Shown piece after piece: positions 19,052-30,003 of a stretch of DNA of 64,000 bases; position 1 is the stretch's first letter; every line of letters starts with the position of its first letter. The notes beneath the pieces are model-generated. The model did no database searches. It saw only the letters and a program-made list of their open reading frames with translations, and was not told where the DNA came from. Source of the stretch: Arthrobacter oryzae (GTDB lineage Bacteria; Actinomycetota; Actinomycetes; Actinomycetales; Micrococcaceae); contig NZ_RBIR01000002.1 of assembly GCF_003634095.1 (NCBI RefSeq), forward strand, positions 310,001 through 374,000. The letters run 5' to 3'. A program made the position numbers and the translations under genes.

Positions 19052-20137
19052 TTAGCGCTCCAGGTCGCCGCGGATGAAGGCCTCGACCTTTTCACGGGCG
19101 AGGTCGTCGTTGAACTGTTCCGGCGGGGACTTCATGAAGTAGCTCGACGCCGACACCAGCGGGCCGCCGATGCCGCGGTCCAGGCCGATCTTGGCGGCGC
19201 GGATGGCATCGATGATCACGCCGGCGGAGTTGGGCGAGTCCCAGACTTCGAGCTTGTACTCCAGTGACACCGGGGCGTCACCGAAGTTGCGGCCCTCGAG
19301 GCGGACGAAGGCCCATTTGCGGTCATCGAGCCACTGGACGTAGTCGGACGGGCCGATGTGGACGTCCTTGGCGGCGAGGTCGGCCTCGACGTTGGAGGTC
19401 ACGGCCTGGGTCTTGGAGATCTTCTTGGACTCGAGGCGGTCGCGCTCCAGCATGTTCTTGAAGTCCATGTTGCCGCCGACGTTCAGCTGGTAAGTGCGGT
19501 CAAGGGTGACGCCGCGGTCCTCGAACAGCTTGGCCATGACGCGGTGCGTGATGGTCGCGCCGATCTGGCTCTTGATGTCATCGCCCACGATCGGCACGCC
19601 AGCGGCGGTGAATTTGTCGGCCCACGCCTTGGTGCCGGCAATGAACACCGGCAGGGCGTTGACGAAGGCCACGCCGGCATCGATCGCGCACTGGGCGTAG
19701 AACTCGGCGGCTTCCTGGGATCCCACGGGCAGGTAGCAGACCATGACATCCACCTGGGCGTCCTTGAGGGCCTGGACGACGTCGACCGGCTCCTCCGGGG
19801 ACTGCTCGATGGTCTCGAGGTAGTACTTGCCGAGGCCGTCCAGGGTGGGGCCGCGCTGGACGGTGACACCGGTCGGCGGGACGTCGGCAATCTTGATGGT
19901 GTTGTTCTCGCTGGCCAGGATGGCGGCGGACAGGTCCTGGCCGACCTTCTTGCCGTCGACGTCGAATGCGGCAACGAACTGGACGTCGCCGACGTGGTAC
20001 TGGCCGAACTCCACGTGCATCAGGCCCGGAACCGTGGCCTGGGGGTCGGCGTCCTTGTAGTACTGGACGCCCTGGACCAGCGAAGTGGCGCAGTTACCTA
20101 CGCCGACGATTGCAACACGAATCGGATGTGAAGACAC
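19052..20137 (-). CDS. ino1: myo-Inositol-1-phosphate synthase
   Basis: A 361-residue inositol-3-phosphate synthase that converts glucose 6-phosphate to myo-inositol phosphate using NAD+. The NAD motif [16 protein letters not shown] begins at residue 8. [30 protein letters not shown] and [12 protein letters not shown] blocks follow, as in actinobacterial Ino1. Inositol phosphate feeds MshA (mycothiol) and phosphatidylinositol. The upstream region has an AGGAG ribosome binding site. It is convergent with fhs across the palindrome. Confidence 0.95.
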   Translation of the reverse strand: MSSHPIRVAIVGVGNCATSLVQGVQYYKDADPQATVPGLMHVEFGQYHVGDVQFVAAFDVDGKKVGQDLSAAILASENNTIKIADVPPTGVTVQRGPTLDGLGKYYLETIEQSPEEPVDVVQALKDAQVDVMVCYLPVGSQEAAEFYAQCAIDAGVAFVNALPVFIAGTKAWADKFTAAGVPIVGDDIKSQIGATITHRVMAKLFEDRGVTLDRTYQLNVGGNMDFKNMLERDRLESKKISKTQAVTSNVEADLAAKDVHIGPSDYVQWLDDRKWAFVRLEGRNFGDAPVSLEYKLEVWDSPNSAGVIIDAIRAAKIGLDRGIGGPLVSASSYFMKSPPEQFNDDLAREKVEAFIRGDLER

Positions 20138-20313
20138 GGAACTCCTTTAGAGGACAAGGGTGTGACCGGCGCGGCCGCACTCTGATGTGCGTCGGCAGGC
20201 AGACACGGCGCCGTTAGGCGCCCTTAGTAGTCTAGTCAACGCCGCCGGGGCCGCGGTTGTTCCCTGCGGCCCCGGCGGTGTTGACGGGTGTGGCTCTCAG
20301 CTGGCGGGGCCGG

Positions 20314-21351
20314 CTACTTCTGGGCCCACAGGTTGATGTCGGATTCGACGGCGAACTCATCGATCGCGTCGAGCTCGTCGGCCGTGAAGTCCAGGTGGTT
20401 GACCGCGGCCAGGGTGTCCTCGAGCTGGCGCACGCTGGACGCGCCGACCAGCGCCGACGTCACGGACGAGCCCTTGCCCTGTTCCCGGAGGATCCAGGCG
20501 ATGGCCAGCTGCGCGAGGGTCTGGCCGCGGCCCTCGGCGATCCGGCTGAGACCGCGCACACGGTCCAGCTTGTCCGCGGTGATCATGGACTCGGCGAGGG
20601 ACTTCTCCTGCGCGGCGCGGGAGTCGGCCGGGATGCCGTTGAGGTACCGGTCGGTGAGCATGCCCTGCGCGAGCGGGGAGAACGCGATAGAGCCTGCACC
20701 CACCTGTTCGAGCGCCTCGTAGAGGTTCGGCGTACCGTTCTCCGTCCAGCGGTTCAGCATCGAGTAGCTGGGCTGGTGGATCAGCAGCGGCGTGCCGAGC
20801 TCCTTCAGGATCCGGGCCGCTTCGATGGTCTGCTCAGGGGTGTAGGAGGAGATGCCGGCGTACAGGGCCTTGCCGGAGCGCACCGCGTGGTCCAGGGCGC
20901 CCATGGTCTCTTCCATCGGGGTTTCCGGGTCGGGTCGGTGGCTGTAGAAAATGTCCACGTAGTCCAGGCCCATGCGGTTCAGCGACTGGTCCAGGCTGGC
21001 GAGGAGGTACTTGCGTGATCCCCATTCGCCGAACGGGCCGGGCCACATGTTGTAGCCGGCCTTGGTCGAAATGATGAGCTCGTCGCGGTACGGGGCGAAA
21101 TCATCCTTCAGGTGGCGGCCGAAGTTGGTCTCCGCCGACCCGGCCTGGGGCCCGTAGTTGTTGGCGAGGTCGAAGTGGTTGACGCCGAGGTCGAAGGCCC
21201 GGCGCAGGATGGCACGCTGGATCTCGAAGGGCTTGTCGTCGCCAAAGTTGTGCCACAGGCCCAGGGAGATGGCCGGGAGTTTCAGGCCGCTGCGTCCCAC
21301 GCGGCGGTAGGGCATGGAATCGTAGCGGGTGTCAGCTGCCAAATAAGTCAT
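20314..21351 (-). CDS. Aldo/keto reductase (YghZ/L-glyceraldehyde 3-phosphate reductase type)
   Basis: A 345-residue NADPH-dependent aldo/keto reductase. The catalytic tetrad is visible: Asp and Tyr in HFDLANNYGP (about residues 59-68), Lys in ISTKAGYN (about 95) and His in IFYSHRPDP (about 138). MPYRRVGRSGLKLPAISLGLWHNFG and SLDQSLNRMGLDYVD resemble YghZ and potassium-channel beta subunit-like AKR14 proteins. Its likely role is aldehyde detoxification (methylglyoxal, L-glyceraldehyde 3-phosphate). It lies 5 bp downstream of treZ and is probably in the same transcript. Confidence 0.9.
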   Translation of the reverse strand: MTYLAADTRYDSMPYRRVGRSGLKLPAISLGLWHNFGDDKPFEIQRAILRRAFDLGVNHFDLANNYGPQAGSAETNFGRHLKDDFAPYRDELIISTKAGYNMWPGPFGEWGSRKYLLASLDQSLNRMGLDYVDIFYSHRPDPETPMEETMGALDHAVRSGKALYAGISSYTPEQTIEAARILKELGTPLLIHQPSYSMLNRWTENGTPNLYEALEQVGAGSIAFSPLAQGMLTDRYLNGIPADSRAAQEKSLAESMITADKLDRVRGLSRIAEGRGQTLAQLAIAWILREQGKGSSVTSALVGASSVRQLEDTLAAVNHLDFTADELDAIDEFAVESDINLWAQK

Positions 21352-21356
21352 ACGTT

Positions 21357-23174
21357 CTATCCTGCCTCATTGGTGAGAATTGCGGCGCTGTGGCCGGGAA
21401 GCTCGAGCTGTCCGCCGTCCCCGGCAGAGGCGTCGAGCCGGACGGCGTCGTCTGTGGCCAGGGCGAGCGACCCGCCCCGGACGCCGAGCAACAGGGGCTC
21501 CGGTGAGAAGTTCATGGCCACCTGGGTGCGGCCGCGCCGGAGCATGAGCCAGCCGTCCGCCTCGCTGAAGTCCACCTCGGTGCCCTCGAAGCCAAGGCCG
21601 GCGAGCTCCGGCGTCGAGCGGCGCAGGGCGATGAGCGCGCGGTACAGCTCCAGGAGCCGGGCGTGGTCCCCGTCCGCGGCCTCGGCCCAGTTGAGCTTGG
21701 ATCGCGTGAAGCTGGCCGGGTCCTGCGGGTCGGGAACGACGGCGGGGTCCCACCCCATGCGTTCGAACTCCCTGATCCGGCCCTCGGCGGTGGCCTTGCC
21801 CAGTTCCGGTTCCGGGTGGGACGTGAAGAACTGCCAGGGTGTGGTGGCGCCGTATTCCTCGCCCATGAACAGCATGGGCGTGAACGGGGACGTCAGGGTG
21901 GCCACGGCGGCCAGCGCCAGGGGCCCGTAGCCCAGGGTCTGGGACAGCCTGTCCCCGGTGGCCCGGTTGCCGATCTGGTCGTGGTTCTGGCTGCAGACCA
22001 CGAGGGCGGCCGGATGGACGAGGGCCTCGTCGATGGGCCGGCCGTGGTGCCGTGCGCGGAAGCTCGAGTAGCTGCCGTCGTGGAAGAAGCCCTTGGACAG
22101 GACTTTGGCCAGGGCGCCGAGGGAATTGAAGTCCTCGTAGTAGCCGGTGCTCTCGCCGCTGACGTTGACGTGGACCGCATGGTGGAAGTCGTCACTCCAC
22201 TGCCCGGCCAGGCCATAGCCGTTGACGCCGCGCGGGTAGAGCAGGCGCGGGTTGTTCAGGTCCGACTCGGCGATCATGGTGGCAGGACGGCCCGTTTCCG
22301 CCGCGACGGCATCCGCGAGGGCGCCGAAGTCCTCCAGCAGGGGGACGGCGCGCTCGTCCTTGAAGGCGTGCACGGCATCCAGCCGCAGACCGTCCACGTG
22401 ATAGTCCCGCAGCCACATCGCGGCGTTGTCCAGGATGTAGCGCCGGACCTCGTCTGAGTCCGGTCCGTCCAGGTTGACCGAGTCGCCCCAGGTGTTGCCC
22501 TCGCCGGACTTCAGGTACGGACCGAACCGCGGAAGGTAGTTTCCGCTGGGGCCAAGGTGGTTGTAGACGACGTCCTGGATGACGCCGAGGCCGGCGGCGT
22601 GGGCTGCGTCCACGAAGCGCTGGTACGCCGCCGGGCCGCCGTAGCCTTCGTGCACGGCGTACCAAAGGACGCCGTCGTAGCCCCAGTTGTGAGTGCCGTT
22701 GAACCCGTTGACGGGCAGGAGTTCGACGAAGTCGATGCCGAGCTCCGCCAGGTACCCCAGTTTCCCGGCCGCGGCGTCCAGGGTTCCCTCCGGGGTGAAG
22801 GTGCCCACGTGGAGTTCGTAGATGACGGCCCCCTTGAGCTCCCGCCCCGGCCACTGCCCGTCCGCCCATTGGTGCTGCCCGGCGTCGAAGGTGCGGGAGA
22901 GGGCGTGCACGCCCCCGGGCTGGCGCCGGGACCGCGGATCCGGCAGCGGCGTGGGATCCCCGTCCACCAGGTAGCCGTAATCCACGTCCCCGGAGGCCGG
23001 CGCCCCCGGCGCGGTCCACCAGCCCTTTCCGGCGCCCTCGTGGGACTGCCCGCCGTCAGCGCCGCCGGCGGCCGGGGCCATCGGGTACTCGCGGCCGCCG
23101 GCGAGCAGCGTTACGCTGGCCGCCCGCGGCGCCCAGAGATCGAAGCGTTCGCTTCCGTGTGCAGGCAAGGTCAT
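21357..23174 (-). CDS. treZ: Malto-oligosyltrehalose trehalohydrolase TreZ
   Basis: About 605 residues of a GH13 enzyme that releases trehalose from maltooligosyltrehalose made by TreY. An N-terminal beta-sandwich domain ([14 protein letters not shown]) precedes the catalytic barrel. GH13 residues are visible: nucleophile Asp in [12 protein letters not shown], acid Glu in [12 protein letters not shown] and the third Asp in [12 protein letters not shown] second ATG at 23204 lies 30 bp upstream. I prefer 23174 because GGGGA and GGAATGG lie before it, but either is possible. It is downstream of treY across a palindromic repeat. Confidence 0.94.
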   Translation of the reverse strand: MTLPAHGSERFDLWAPRAASVTLLAGGREYPMAPAAGGADGGQSHEGAGKGWWTAPGAPASGDVDYGYLVDGDPTPLPDPRSRRQPGGVHALSRTFDAGQHQWADGQWPGRELKGAVIYELHVGTFTPEGTLDAAAGKLGYLAELGIDFVELLPVNGFNGTHNWGYDGVLWYAVHEGYGGPAAYQRFVDAAHAAGLGVIQDVVYNHLGPSGNYLPRFGPYLKSGEGNTWGDSVNLDGPDSDEVRRYILDNAAMWLRDYHVDGLRLDAVHAFKDERAVPLLEDFGALADAVAAETGRPATMIAESDLNNPRLLYPRGVNGYGLAGQWSDDFHHAVHVNVSGESTGYYEDFNSLGALAKVLSKGFFHDGSYSSFRARHHGRPIDEALVHPAALVVCSQNHDQIGNRATGDRLSQTLGYGPLALAAVATLTSPFTPMLFMGEEYGATTPWQFFTSHPEPELGKATAEGRIREFERMGWDPAVVPDPQDPASFTRSKLNWAEAADGDHARLLELYRALIALRRSTPELAGLGFEGTEVDFSEADGWLMLRRGRTQVAMNFSPEPLLLGVRGGSLALATDDAVRLDASAGDGGQLELPGHSAAILTNEAG

Positions 23175-23216
23175 CGTCGTGTTCCATTCCCCAAGTCGGT
23201 TCATCGGTCAATACGT

Positions 23217-23279
23217 CAACGCGGGGTCACTTAGCGCCCATCCGACACCGCCCGATGGGCCATATCTGACCCCGCGTTG
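23217..23279. repeat. Imperfect CAACGCGGGGTCA palindrome overlapping the treY 3' end
   Basis: Outer 13-bp arms match perfectly, inner parts are degenerate, and the loop is 15 bases, as in the copy at 18967-19029. The treY stop codon (23231-23233) lies inside the left arm, so the repeat encodes about the last 16 residues of TreY. It lies between treY and treZ within the glgX-treY-treZ cluster and could weaken read-through into treZ. Confidence 0.8.
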
Positions 23280-25612
23280 GTGGGCACAAGGAGGGCAACG
23301 GGGTAGTCCCGGAGGATCTCCGCCGCGGCCACGCGGCCGGGGCCGTAGACGCGTCCGGTCAGTTCATCGGTCATGGCCGAGTTGAGCTGGATCGCCGTGT
23401 CCCGCCATCCGCCGCTCAGTTCGAGGCCGCGGGGCAGCCGGGTGGCGAGCGTCAAGGCCCCGGGGTCCGAGGCCGTTCCGCGGTCAAAGGCGACCAGGTG
23501 CGCAGCAGCGGCCCCCGTGGCCGTGACCGGCGTATACCCGGTGAACAGCTCCGGCCGGTCCCGTCGCAGGCGGAGGGCACGCGAGGTGACCAGGAGTTTC
23601 GCCGCGTCCTCCATGTACGACGCCGGACGTTCGCCGGCGTCGAGCGCGGCCAGGGCCGCGCGCCGGGCACCGTAGTCGAACGGGCGCCGGTTGTCCGGAT
23701 CGGTCAGCGACCGGTCCCAGAACTCGGTGCCCTGGTACACGTCGGGGACTCCCGGCATGGTCAGCTGGACCAGCTTGGCCCCGAGCGAGTTGACGGCACC
23801 GTACGGCGCCAGGCGCTCCACGAGGGCTTCCAGTTCCGCCCGGACTGCGGGGTTGTCAAAGGCCGCGTCGACGGCGGCCGCCAGCTGTTCCTCGAAGGCG
23901 GTGTCCGGGTCCAGCCAGTCGGTGGAGTTGCCGGCCTCCCGGGCCGCCTTCTGCGCGTACGACTGCAGCCGCTCGCGGTCCGCGGGCCAGGCACCGGCGA
24001 TGGCCTGCCACAACAGGTTGGCGAGCGGCCCGTCGGGCAGCGGCGCCAGCTCCTGCAGCCGGCCCAGGGCGGCTTTCCACTCCGGCGCCAGCTCCGCGAG
24101 AACGGAGATCCGGGCACGGGTGTCCTCGCTGCGCTTGGTGTCGTGGGTGCTCAGCGTGGTCATGGACAGCGGGATTTCGGCCTGGCGGCGGGCCATCCGG
24201 CCGTGAAAGTCCCCGGGGGCGACGGCGAACTCCGTGGGGTCGGCGCCCACCTCGGTCAGGGTGCCCAGCCGGGTGTAGCGGAAGAACGCGGTGTCTTCCA
24301 CGCCCTTGGCCATCACCATGCCGGAGGTCTGCTGGAAGCGGCGTCCGAGCTCGGCGCCGTCCTCCGGCCCGGCGTCAAGCAGCAGCGGCAGCAGCAGCCC
24401 GACGGCCTCCGCCAGTTCGGGGCGACGGCGGACGGCGAGTTCGCACGCCTCCTTCAGCACCTCAGCACCCTCGGGCAGGTAGCTGCGGTAGACCGGGAAG
24501 GCGGCGATGATCTCGGACAGGGCGTCGGCCGCGCGTTCGCCGCTGAGCCCCGTTGTGGCGGGCACCAGCCGCGCCAGCCGGAGCATCTCGGAGTGGAGGA
24601 TACCGTCCGTGATCCGGCGCTTGGTGCCCCGGATCATGTCCTCGTAGTCCGCCGGCCGGCCGCCGCGCAGCTCGGTGTCGAGGGCGTCGAGGGTCTCCTG
24701 CCCGGCGGGGTCGACGAAGAGCCGGTCCACGTCCGCCAGCGCGTCGTAGCCGGTGGTGCCCTCGCAGTCGAAGCCTGCTGGCAGCTGCTCCCCTGGCTCG
24801 AGGATCTTCTCGATCAGCAGGTAGCTGCCGCCCGTGACCTCGCGGAGCCGGCGCAGGTAGCCTTCCGGATCGGCCAGGCCGTCCGGGTGGTCGATGCGCA
24901 GTCCGTCGACGAGTCCGTCGCGGAACCATCGCACAACCTCGGCGTGGGCTTCGTCGAAGACTTCCGGGAGCTCCACCCGGATGCCGGCGAGGCTGTTGAC
25001 GGCGAAGAACCGGCGGTAGTTCAGGTCGTTGTCGGCCCGGCGCCAGCCGATCAGCTCGTAGTGCTGCCGGTCGTGGACCTCGCGGGGGTCATCCGCAGTG
25101 GGGTCACCTGGGGTATAGGTGCCCTCGGCGAGCGGGAAGCGGTGGTCGTAGTACTGCAGCTCCCCGTCCTTGATTTCCAGCGCGTCGACGTCGGAGTCCT
25201 CCCCCAGCACGGGGATCCGGACCCTGCCGCCGCCGAAGTCCCAGTCGACGTCGAACGCCGCGGCGTAGCGGGACTGCTGTCCCTCCTTGAGCAGGGACCA
25301 CCACCACGGGTTCTGGACCGGGGTTGCGACGCCGACATGGTTGGGCACGATGTCCACGAGCACGCCCATGCCGGCGTCCCGCGCCGCCCGCGACGCGGCG
25401 ACGAGGCCCTCGGCGCCCCCGCGGTCAGGATCGATCGCGGAGGGGTCGGTGACGTCGTAAGCGTGGTCCGAGCCCTTCTCCGCGGTCAGGATGGGCGAGA
25501 GGTAGATCCAGTCAACACCGAGCGACTTCAGGTAGGGCACGGTCTGCGCGGCGTCCTGCAGCGTGAAGCCGGGCCGGATCTGCAGCCGGTAGGTGGAGAC
25601 AGGGGTCCTCAT
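23231..25612 (-). CDS. treY: Malto-oligosyltrehalose synthase TreY
   Basis: A 793-residue GH13 transglycosylase that converts the reducing end of maltodextrins to a terminal trehalose unit. [16 protein letters not shown] at the N-terminus, VDIVPNHVG near residue 88, the catalytic Asp in [13 protein letters not shown] near 240, Glu in YLLIEKIL near 260 and [10 protein letters not shown] near 500 match TreY. The start overlaps the glgX stop as ATGA. The last residues ([15 protein letters not shown]) are encoded by the palindromic repeat, so the normal C-terminus has been replaced or extended by repeat sequence. The core enzyme looks intact. Confidence 0.95.
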   Translation of the reverse strand: MRTPVSTYRLQIRPGFTLQDAAQTVPYLKSLGVDWIYLSPILTAEKGSDHAYDVTDPSAIDPDRGGAEGLVAASRAARDAGMGVLVDIVPNHVGVATPVQNPWWWSLLKEGQQSRYAAAFDVDWDFGGGRVRIPVLGEDSDVDALEIKDGELQYYDHRFPLAEGTYTPGDPTADDPREVHDRQHYELIGWRRADNDLNYRRFFAVNSLAGIRVELPEVFDEAHAEVVRWFRDGLVDGLRIDHPDGLADPEGYLRRLREVTGGSYLLIEKILEPGEQLPAGFDCEGTTGYDALADVDRLFVDPAGQETLDALDTELRGGRPADYEDMIRGTKRRITDGILHSEMLRLARLVPATTGLSGERAADALSEIIAAFPVYRSYLPEGAEVLKEACELAVRRRPELAEAVGLLLPLLLDAGPEDGAELGRRFQQTSGMVMAKGVEDTAFFRYTRLGTLTEVGADPTEFAVAPGDFHGRMARRQAEIPLSMTTLSTHDTKRSEDTRARISVLAELAPEWKAALGRLQELAPLPDGPLANLLWQAIAGAWPADRERLQSYAQKAAREAGNSTDWLDPDTAFEEQLAAAVDAAFDNPAVRAELEALVERLAPYGAVNSLGAKLVQLTMPGVPDVYQGTEFWDRSLTDPDNRRPFDYGARRAALAALDAGERPASYMEDAAKLLVTSRALRLRRDRPELFTGYTPVTATGAAAAHLVAFDRGTASDPGALTLATRLPRGLELSGGWRDTAIQLNSAMTDELTGRVYGPGRVAAAEILRDYPVALLVPTNAGSDMAHRAVSDGR

Positions 25613-27957
25613 GAAGCGGATCCCTTCGAGTTCTTCGCTTTCCCGGCCGCCTTCTTCCGGTTGGACCCCTTGGCCGGGCCCTTCGCGGAAGCGGCCTTGG
25701 CGGCGGCTTCCGCGGCAGCGGCTTCCGCGGCAGCGGCTTCTGCGGCGGCGGCCGCCTCGGCTGCGGCGGCAGCCGCTGCCGTGCCCTCTTCCTCGTGCTC
25801 GGCCATCGCTGCCAGGGACGCGGCTGCGGAGTAGTCCACTTCCACCTCGGGACCGGAATGTGCCCGGAGCACCACCATCGACTTGGCCGCCAGTTTCACC
25901 ACCGAGCCCGCCTTGAGCGGTTCCTCGGTGTTGGCCTGGTCGGCGGTGTCCACCAGCACGTCCCAGAAGCGGGAGTACTCATCGGCCGGCAGCGCAAAGT
26001 CGACGTCGCCGTCATGGGCGTTGAAGGCGAGCAGGAAATTGTCGTCCGTGATCCGGCGTCCGCGGGAGTCCTGTTCCTGGATCCCGTGGCCGTTGTAGAA
26101 CACGCCGATGGTCCGGCCGAACCCGCTGTCCCAGTCCTCGGGCAGCATTTCCGTGCCGTCGGTCTTGAGCCAGACGATGTCCGGCAGCTTCTCGCCCTCG
26201 CCACGGCGCACCGGGCGGCCGTCGAAGAAGCGGCTGCGCCGGAAGGTCGGGTGGTCCTGGCGGATCTTGTTGACGACGGCGGTGAACTCGACCAGCGGCT
26301 GGTCTACCGCGTCCCAGTGGATCCAGCTCAGCTCGGAGTCCTGGCAGTAGGTGTTGTTGTTGCCCTGCTGCGTGCGGCCGAGTTCGTCGCCGTGCAGGAG
26401 CATCGGGACACCCTGCGAGAGCAGCAGGGTGGCGATGAAGTTGCGCTGCTGGCGGGCGCGGAGGGTCAGGACGTGGTCATTGTCCGTGTCCCCCTCCTCG
26501 CCGCAGTTCCACGAGCGGTTGTGGGATTCGCCGTCGTTGTTGCCCTCGCCGTTGGCGTCGTTGTGCTTCTCGTTGTAGGAGACGAGGTCGCGCATGGTGA
26601 AGCCGTCGTGGGCAGTGACGAAGTTGATCGAGGCAACCGGACGCCGGGCCGAGCTTTCGTAGAGGTCCGCGGAGCCGGTCAGGCGGGAAGCGAATTCGCC
26701 CAGCGTGGAGGGCTCGCCGCGCCAGAAGTCGCGGACCGTGTCGCGGTATTTGCCGTTCCATTCGGTCCATTGCGGCGGGAAGTTGCCCACCTGGTAGCCG
26801 CCGGGGCCAATGTCCCACGGCTCGGCGATCAGCTTGACCTGGGAGACAATCGGGTCCTGCTGGATGAGTTCGAAGAACGTGGACAGCTTGTCGACGTCGT
26901 AGAACTCGCGGGCCAGCGTGGAGGCGAGGTCGAAGCGGAAGCCGTCGACGTGCATCTCCGTGACCCAGTAGCGCAGGGAGTCCATCAGCAGCTGGAGGGA
27001 GTGCGGGTGCCGGACGTTGAGGGAGTTGCCGGTGCCCGTGTAGTCCATGTAGTGCTTCATGTCGTCGTCGACCAGCCGGTAGTAGGCCTGGTTGTCGATG
27101 CCCTTGAAGGACAGCGTGGGCCCGAGGTGGTTGCCTTCGGCGGTGTGGTTGTAGACAACGTCGAGGATCACCTCGATGCCGGCCTTGTGCAGCTCGCGGA
27201 CCATGGCCTTGAATTCCTGGACCTGGTGCCCGACATCGCCGGAGGAGCTGTAGGTGTTCTGCGGTGCGAAGAAGCCGATGGTGTTGTAGCCCCAGTAGTT
27301 GTTGAGGCCCTTCTCCTCGAGCGTGCCGTCGTTGACGAACTGGTGCACGGGCATGAGTTCGATCGCGGTGACGCCGAGCTTCTTCAGGTGCTCAATCACG
27401 ACTGGGTGCGAGACGCCGGCATAGGTGCCGCGCTGCTCTTCGGGAATGTCCGGGTGGAGCTCGGTCAGGCCCTTGACGTGGGCCTCGTAGATGACGGACT
27501 GGTGGTACGGGACCCGCAGCTGGCGGTCGCCGTCCCACTCGAAGAACGGGTTGATGACAACACCGTGCATGGTGTGCGGCGCCGAGTCGCTGTCGTTGCG
27601 GGAGTCAGGGTCGCCGAATTCATAGGTGAAGAGCGCCGGGTCCCAGTCGATCTGGCCCTGGACGGCCTTGGCGTAGGGGTCCATCAGCAGCTTGTTGGCG
27701 TTGAAGCGGTTGCCGTTCTCGGGTTCGTACGGGCCGTGCACCCGGTAGCCGTACTTCTGTCCGGGCTGGACCTGCGGCAGGTAGCAGTGCCACACGTAGC
27801 CGTCCACTTCGGTGAGCTCAACCCGCGTCTCGCTCAGGTCATCCGCAAGGAGGCACAATTCCACCCGCTCGGCACGTTCGCTGAACAGGGCAAAATTGGT
27901 ACCGGTGCCGTCAAAGGTGGCTCCCAGCGGATAAGCCGTTCCGGGCCAGACTTCCAT
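25609..27957 (-). CDS. glgX: Glycogen debranching enzyme GlgX
   Basis: A 782-residue GH13 enzyme that removes short branches from glycogen, giving linear maltodextrins for TreY. The N-terminal CBM48-like domain starts [26 protein letters not shown]. Catalytic blocks are [37 protein letters not shown] and [12 protein letters not shown]. The last 60 residues are an Ala/Glu repeat followed by a Lys/Ala/Ser tail, which is not part of the enzyme fold and is odd for GlgX. It is the first gene of glgX-treY-treZ. Confidence 0.95.
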   Translation of the reverse strand: MEVWPGTAYPLGATFDGTGTNFALFSERAERVELCLLADDLSETRVELTEVDGYVWHCYLPQVQPGQKYGYRVHGPYEPENGNRFNANKLLMDPYAKAVQGQIDWDPALFTYEFGDPDSRNDSDSAPHTMHGVVINPFFEWDGDRQLRVPYHQSVIYEAHVKGLTELHPDIPEEQRGTYAGVSHPVVIEHLKKLGVTAIELMPVHQFVNDGTLEEKGLNNYWGYNTIGFFAPQNTYSSSGDVGHQVQEFKAMVRELHKAGIEVILDVVYNHTAEGNHLGPTLSFKGIDNQAYYRLVDDDMKHYMDYTGTGNSLNVRHPHSLQLLMDSLRYWVTEMHVDGFRFDLASTLAREFYDVDKLSTFFELIQQDPIVSQVKLIAEPWDIGPGGYQVGNFPPQWTEWNGKYRDTVRDFWRGEPSTLGEFASRLTGSADLYESSARRPVASINFVTAHDGFTMRDLVSYNEKHNDANGEGNNDGESHNRSWNCGEEGDTDNDHVLTLRARQQRNFIATLLLSQGVPMLLHGDELGRTQQGNNNTYCQDSELSWIHWDAVDQPLVEFTAVVNKIRQDHPTFRRSRFFDGRPVRRGEGEKLPDIVWLKTDGTEMLPEDWDSGFGRTIGVFYNGHGIQEQDSRGRRITDDNFLLAFNAHDGDVDFALPADEYSRFWDVLVDTADQANTEEPLKAGSVVKLAAKSMVVLRAHSGPEVEVDYSAAASLAAMAEHEEEGTAAAAAAAEAAAAAEAAAAEAAAAEAAAKAASAKGPAKGSNRKKAAGKAKNSKGSAS

Positions 27958-28047
27958 GTGTACTCCTCGTGCGTGGCGAAAATTCTCTAGACAGACTACT
28001 TGTAAGTAGGGTTACTAATTGACTCGGCGCACTGGCGCGCGGATTTG

Positions 28048-29583
28048 TTACAGCTTCGTCATGACCTCCTGCACGGATTTCGCCACGTCCGACGCCGTCA
28101 CCGGCCCCCCGCCGGACGCCCGGACGCCGGCGCGGCCGTGCACGCTGGCCGCCAGTGCGGCTATGGCCGCCCACCGGTGCGGTTCGTCGATGCCGCGGCC
28201 GGCAAAGCGGGAGTCAGAGTTTTCGGCGCCGCCGGCAAGCTGGGCCAGCAACGCGCCCAGCACGCCGGCCAGGACGTCGCCGCTCCCTGCCGTGGCCATC
28301 CACGGGGTGGCCTCGGCCTGGCTGAACACCGGGCCCGACGGCGGTGCCACCAGCGTGGTGGCGCCCTTGAGCAGCACCGTAGCGCCGCTGAGCCCGGCCG
28401 CCTGGCGGACGGCGGCCAGCGTGTTGTCCTCGATGTCGCTCCGGCCGGTCCCGGCGCCGTAGCGGGCCAGGAGGTCGGCCAGTTCGCCGGCGTGCGGCGT
28501 CAGGATCACGTGGGGTGCCAGCACGCGGGGCAGCGCGGGCAGCGCACCGGCGTCGGCAACGGCGGGCAGCCCGGTGGCGGCGGCGTCCCGGACGCGCTGC
28601 AGTTGTTCGTGGGCGGTGGCATCGATTCCCGGGCCCAGGAGCCAGGCCTGGACGTGGGCGTCGCTTACTGCGTCGCCGCACACCACTTCCGGGCACGCCT
28701 GCCGGACGAGGCCTGCGACATCGGGCGGCCCCAGGTAGCGCACCATGCCGATCCCGGCGGCCAGGGCGCCCTTGCAGGCCAGCACGGCCGCGCCGGGGTA
28801 CCGGGAGGAGCCGGCGACGACGCCGAGCACCCCGCGGGAGTATTTGTGTGAGCGCCGGGCGGGGTGCGGCAGGAGCGCGGCGAGGTCCGCGGCCTCGAGC
28901 CTGCGAAGGGCCGGTTCCGGGAGCGCGTCCTCGATCCCGATGGGGATGACCCGGATGCTGCCGGCATGGTCCGCGCCCGGGTCCGCGAGCAGGCCGGCCT
29001 TGGCGGCGCCGAACGTCACGGTCAGATCAGCGGCCAAAACCGGCGCGTGCGCCTCCCCCGTGTCCGCGTCGACGCCGCTGGGAATGTCGCAGGCCACCAC
29101 AAACGCCGGCCTGGATCGTCCCAGCGCCTCGACCAGCCCGGCTGCCGGCCCCCGCAGGCCGCCCTGCGCTCCGGTGCCGAGGACCGCATCGATCACGACG
29201 TCGGCGCTTCCGGCCGCCGCGGCCAGTCCGGCGACGTTGTCCCCGGTAAGTTCGATGGCATGTCCGCCGGCCCGCCGGAAGGCCGCCAGCCCGGCGTCGT
29301 GCGCGATTCCGGCGGTGAGCACCGCCGTCGTCCGCATCCCGCGGCGGGCCAGCAGCGCGGCGGCGAAGAGGCCGTCCCCGCCGTTGTTGCCCTTGCCCGC
29401 CAGCACGGCGACGCTGGAGCCGTACAGCCGCCGGCCGCGGCCCCGCAGTTCATGGATGACGGCGTTGGCGAGGCCGTACGCGGCCCGCTGCATGAGAACA
29501 GCGCCCGCACCGGAGCCCAGGGCGTCGTCGAGAAATGGCTTCTCGGCTTCCCGTACCTGGGTTCCGGTGTAGGCGCTGATCAT
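28048..29583 (-). CDS. nnr: Bifunctional NAD(P)H-hydrate epimerase/dehydratase Nnr
   Basis: A 511-residue two-domain repair enzyme. The N-terminal YjeF_N domain (about residues 1-210) epimerises damaged NAD(P)HX and carries VLAGKGNNGGDGLFAAALLA near residue 61. The C-terminal ribokinase-like dehydratase (about 225-505) carries HKYSRGVLGVVAGSSRYPGAA and the nucleotide-site motif ATAGSGDVLAGVLGALLAQ near residue 425. It should use ADP or ATP to restore NAD(P)H. It lies 68 bp downstream of acpS, a common pairing. Confidence 0.94.
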   Translation of the reverse strand: MISAYTGTQVREAEKPFLDDALGSGAGAVLMQRAAYGLANAVIHELRGRGRRLYGSSVAVLAGKGNNGGDGLFAAALLARRGMRTTAVLTAGIAHDAGLAAFRRAGGHAIELTGDNVAGLAAAAGSADVVIDAVLGTGAQGGLRGPAAGLVEALGRSRPAFVVACDIPSGVDADTGEAHAPVLAADLTVTFGAAKAGLLADPGADHAGSIRVIPIGIEDALPEPALRRLEAADLAALLPHPARRSHKYSRGVLGVVAGSSRYPGAAVLACKGALAAGIGMVRYLGPPDVAGLVRQACPEVVCGDAVSDAHVQAWLLGPGIDATAHEQLQRVRDAAATGLPAVADAGALPALPRVLAPHVILTPHAGELADLLARYGAGTGRSDIEDNTLAAVRQAAGLSGATVLLKGATTLVAPPSGPVFSQAEATPWMATAGSGDVLAGVLGALLAQLAGGAENSDSRFAGRGIDEPHRWAAIAALAASVHGRAGVRASGGGPVTASDVAKSVQEVMTKL

Positions 29584-29651
29584 GGTTTCAGTCCGTTCGC
29601 GGTGCTGTCACTGGGGAATGCTGGCGCTCAGGTTCTGCATGGACCGCCGGA

Positions 29652-29999
29652 TCAGCCCTCGGCGACGACGGTCGCCGTTGCGATCCCGCCGTCGTGGCTC
29701 ATGGACAAGTGCCAGCGTTTGACGCCTTTGGACTCCGCGACGGCCAGCACCGTGCCCTTGACCTGGACTGTGGGACCGTTCTGGTCCAGCCCGATCCAGC
29801 AGTCCTGCCAGTTCATGCCGGCCGGCGCCCCGAGGACCTTGGCCACGGCCTCCTTCGCCGCAAACCGCGCGGCGAGGGACCGCGTGTTCAGTTCACGCTC
29901 GGCAGGCACGAACAGCCTGTCGCGCAGCCCGGGGGTGCGCTCGAGCTGGCGCCCGAACCGCTCAATGTCTACGACGTCTACGCCTATGCCTACGATCAT
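29652..29999 (-). CDS. acpS: Holo-[acyl-carrier-protein] synthase
   Basis: A 115-residue 4'-phosphopantetheinyl transferase that activates acyl carrier protein with CoA. The metal-binding Asp lies in [15 protein letters not shown], and Glu in [13 protein letters not shown] near residue 70. [16 protein letters not shown] closes the fold. No Shine-Dalgarno is visible. TAGAAT 6 bp upstream of the ATG overlaps the last codons of glmS, so acpS may be transcribed without a leader from inside glmS. Confidence 0.95.
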   Translation of the reverse strand: MIVGIGVDVVDIERFGRQLERTPGLRDRLFVPAERELNTRSLAARFAAKEAVAKVLGAPAGMNWQDCWIGLDQNGPTVQVKGTVLAVAESKGVKRWHLSMSHDGGIATATVVAEG

Positions 30000-30003
30000 G
30001 GCG

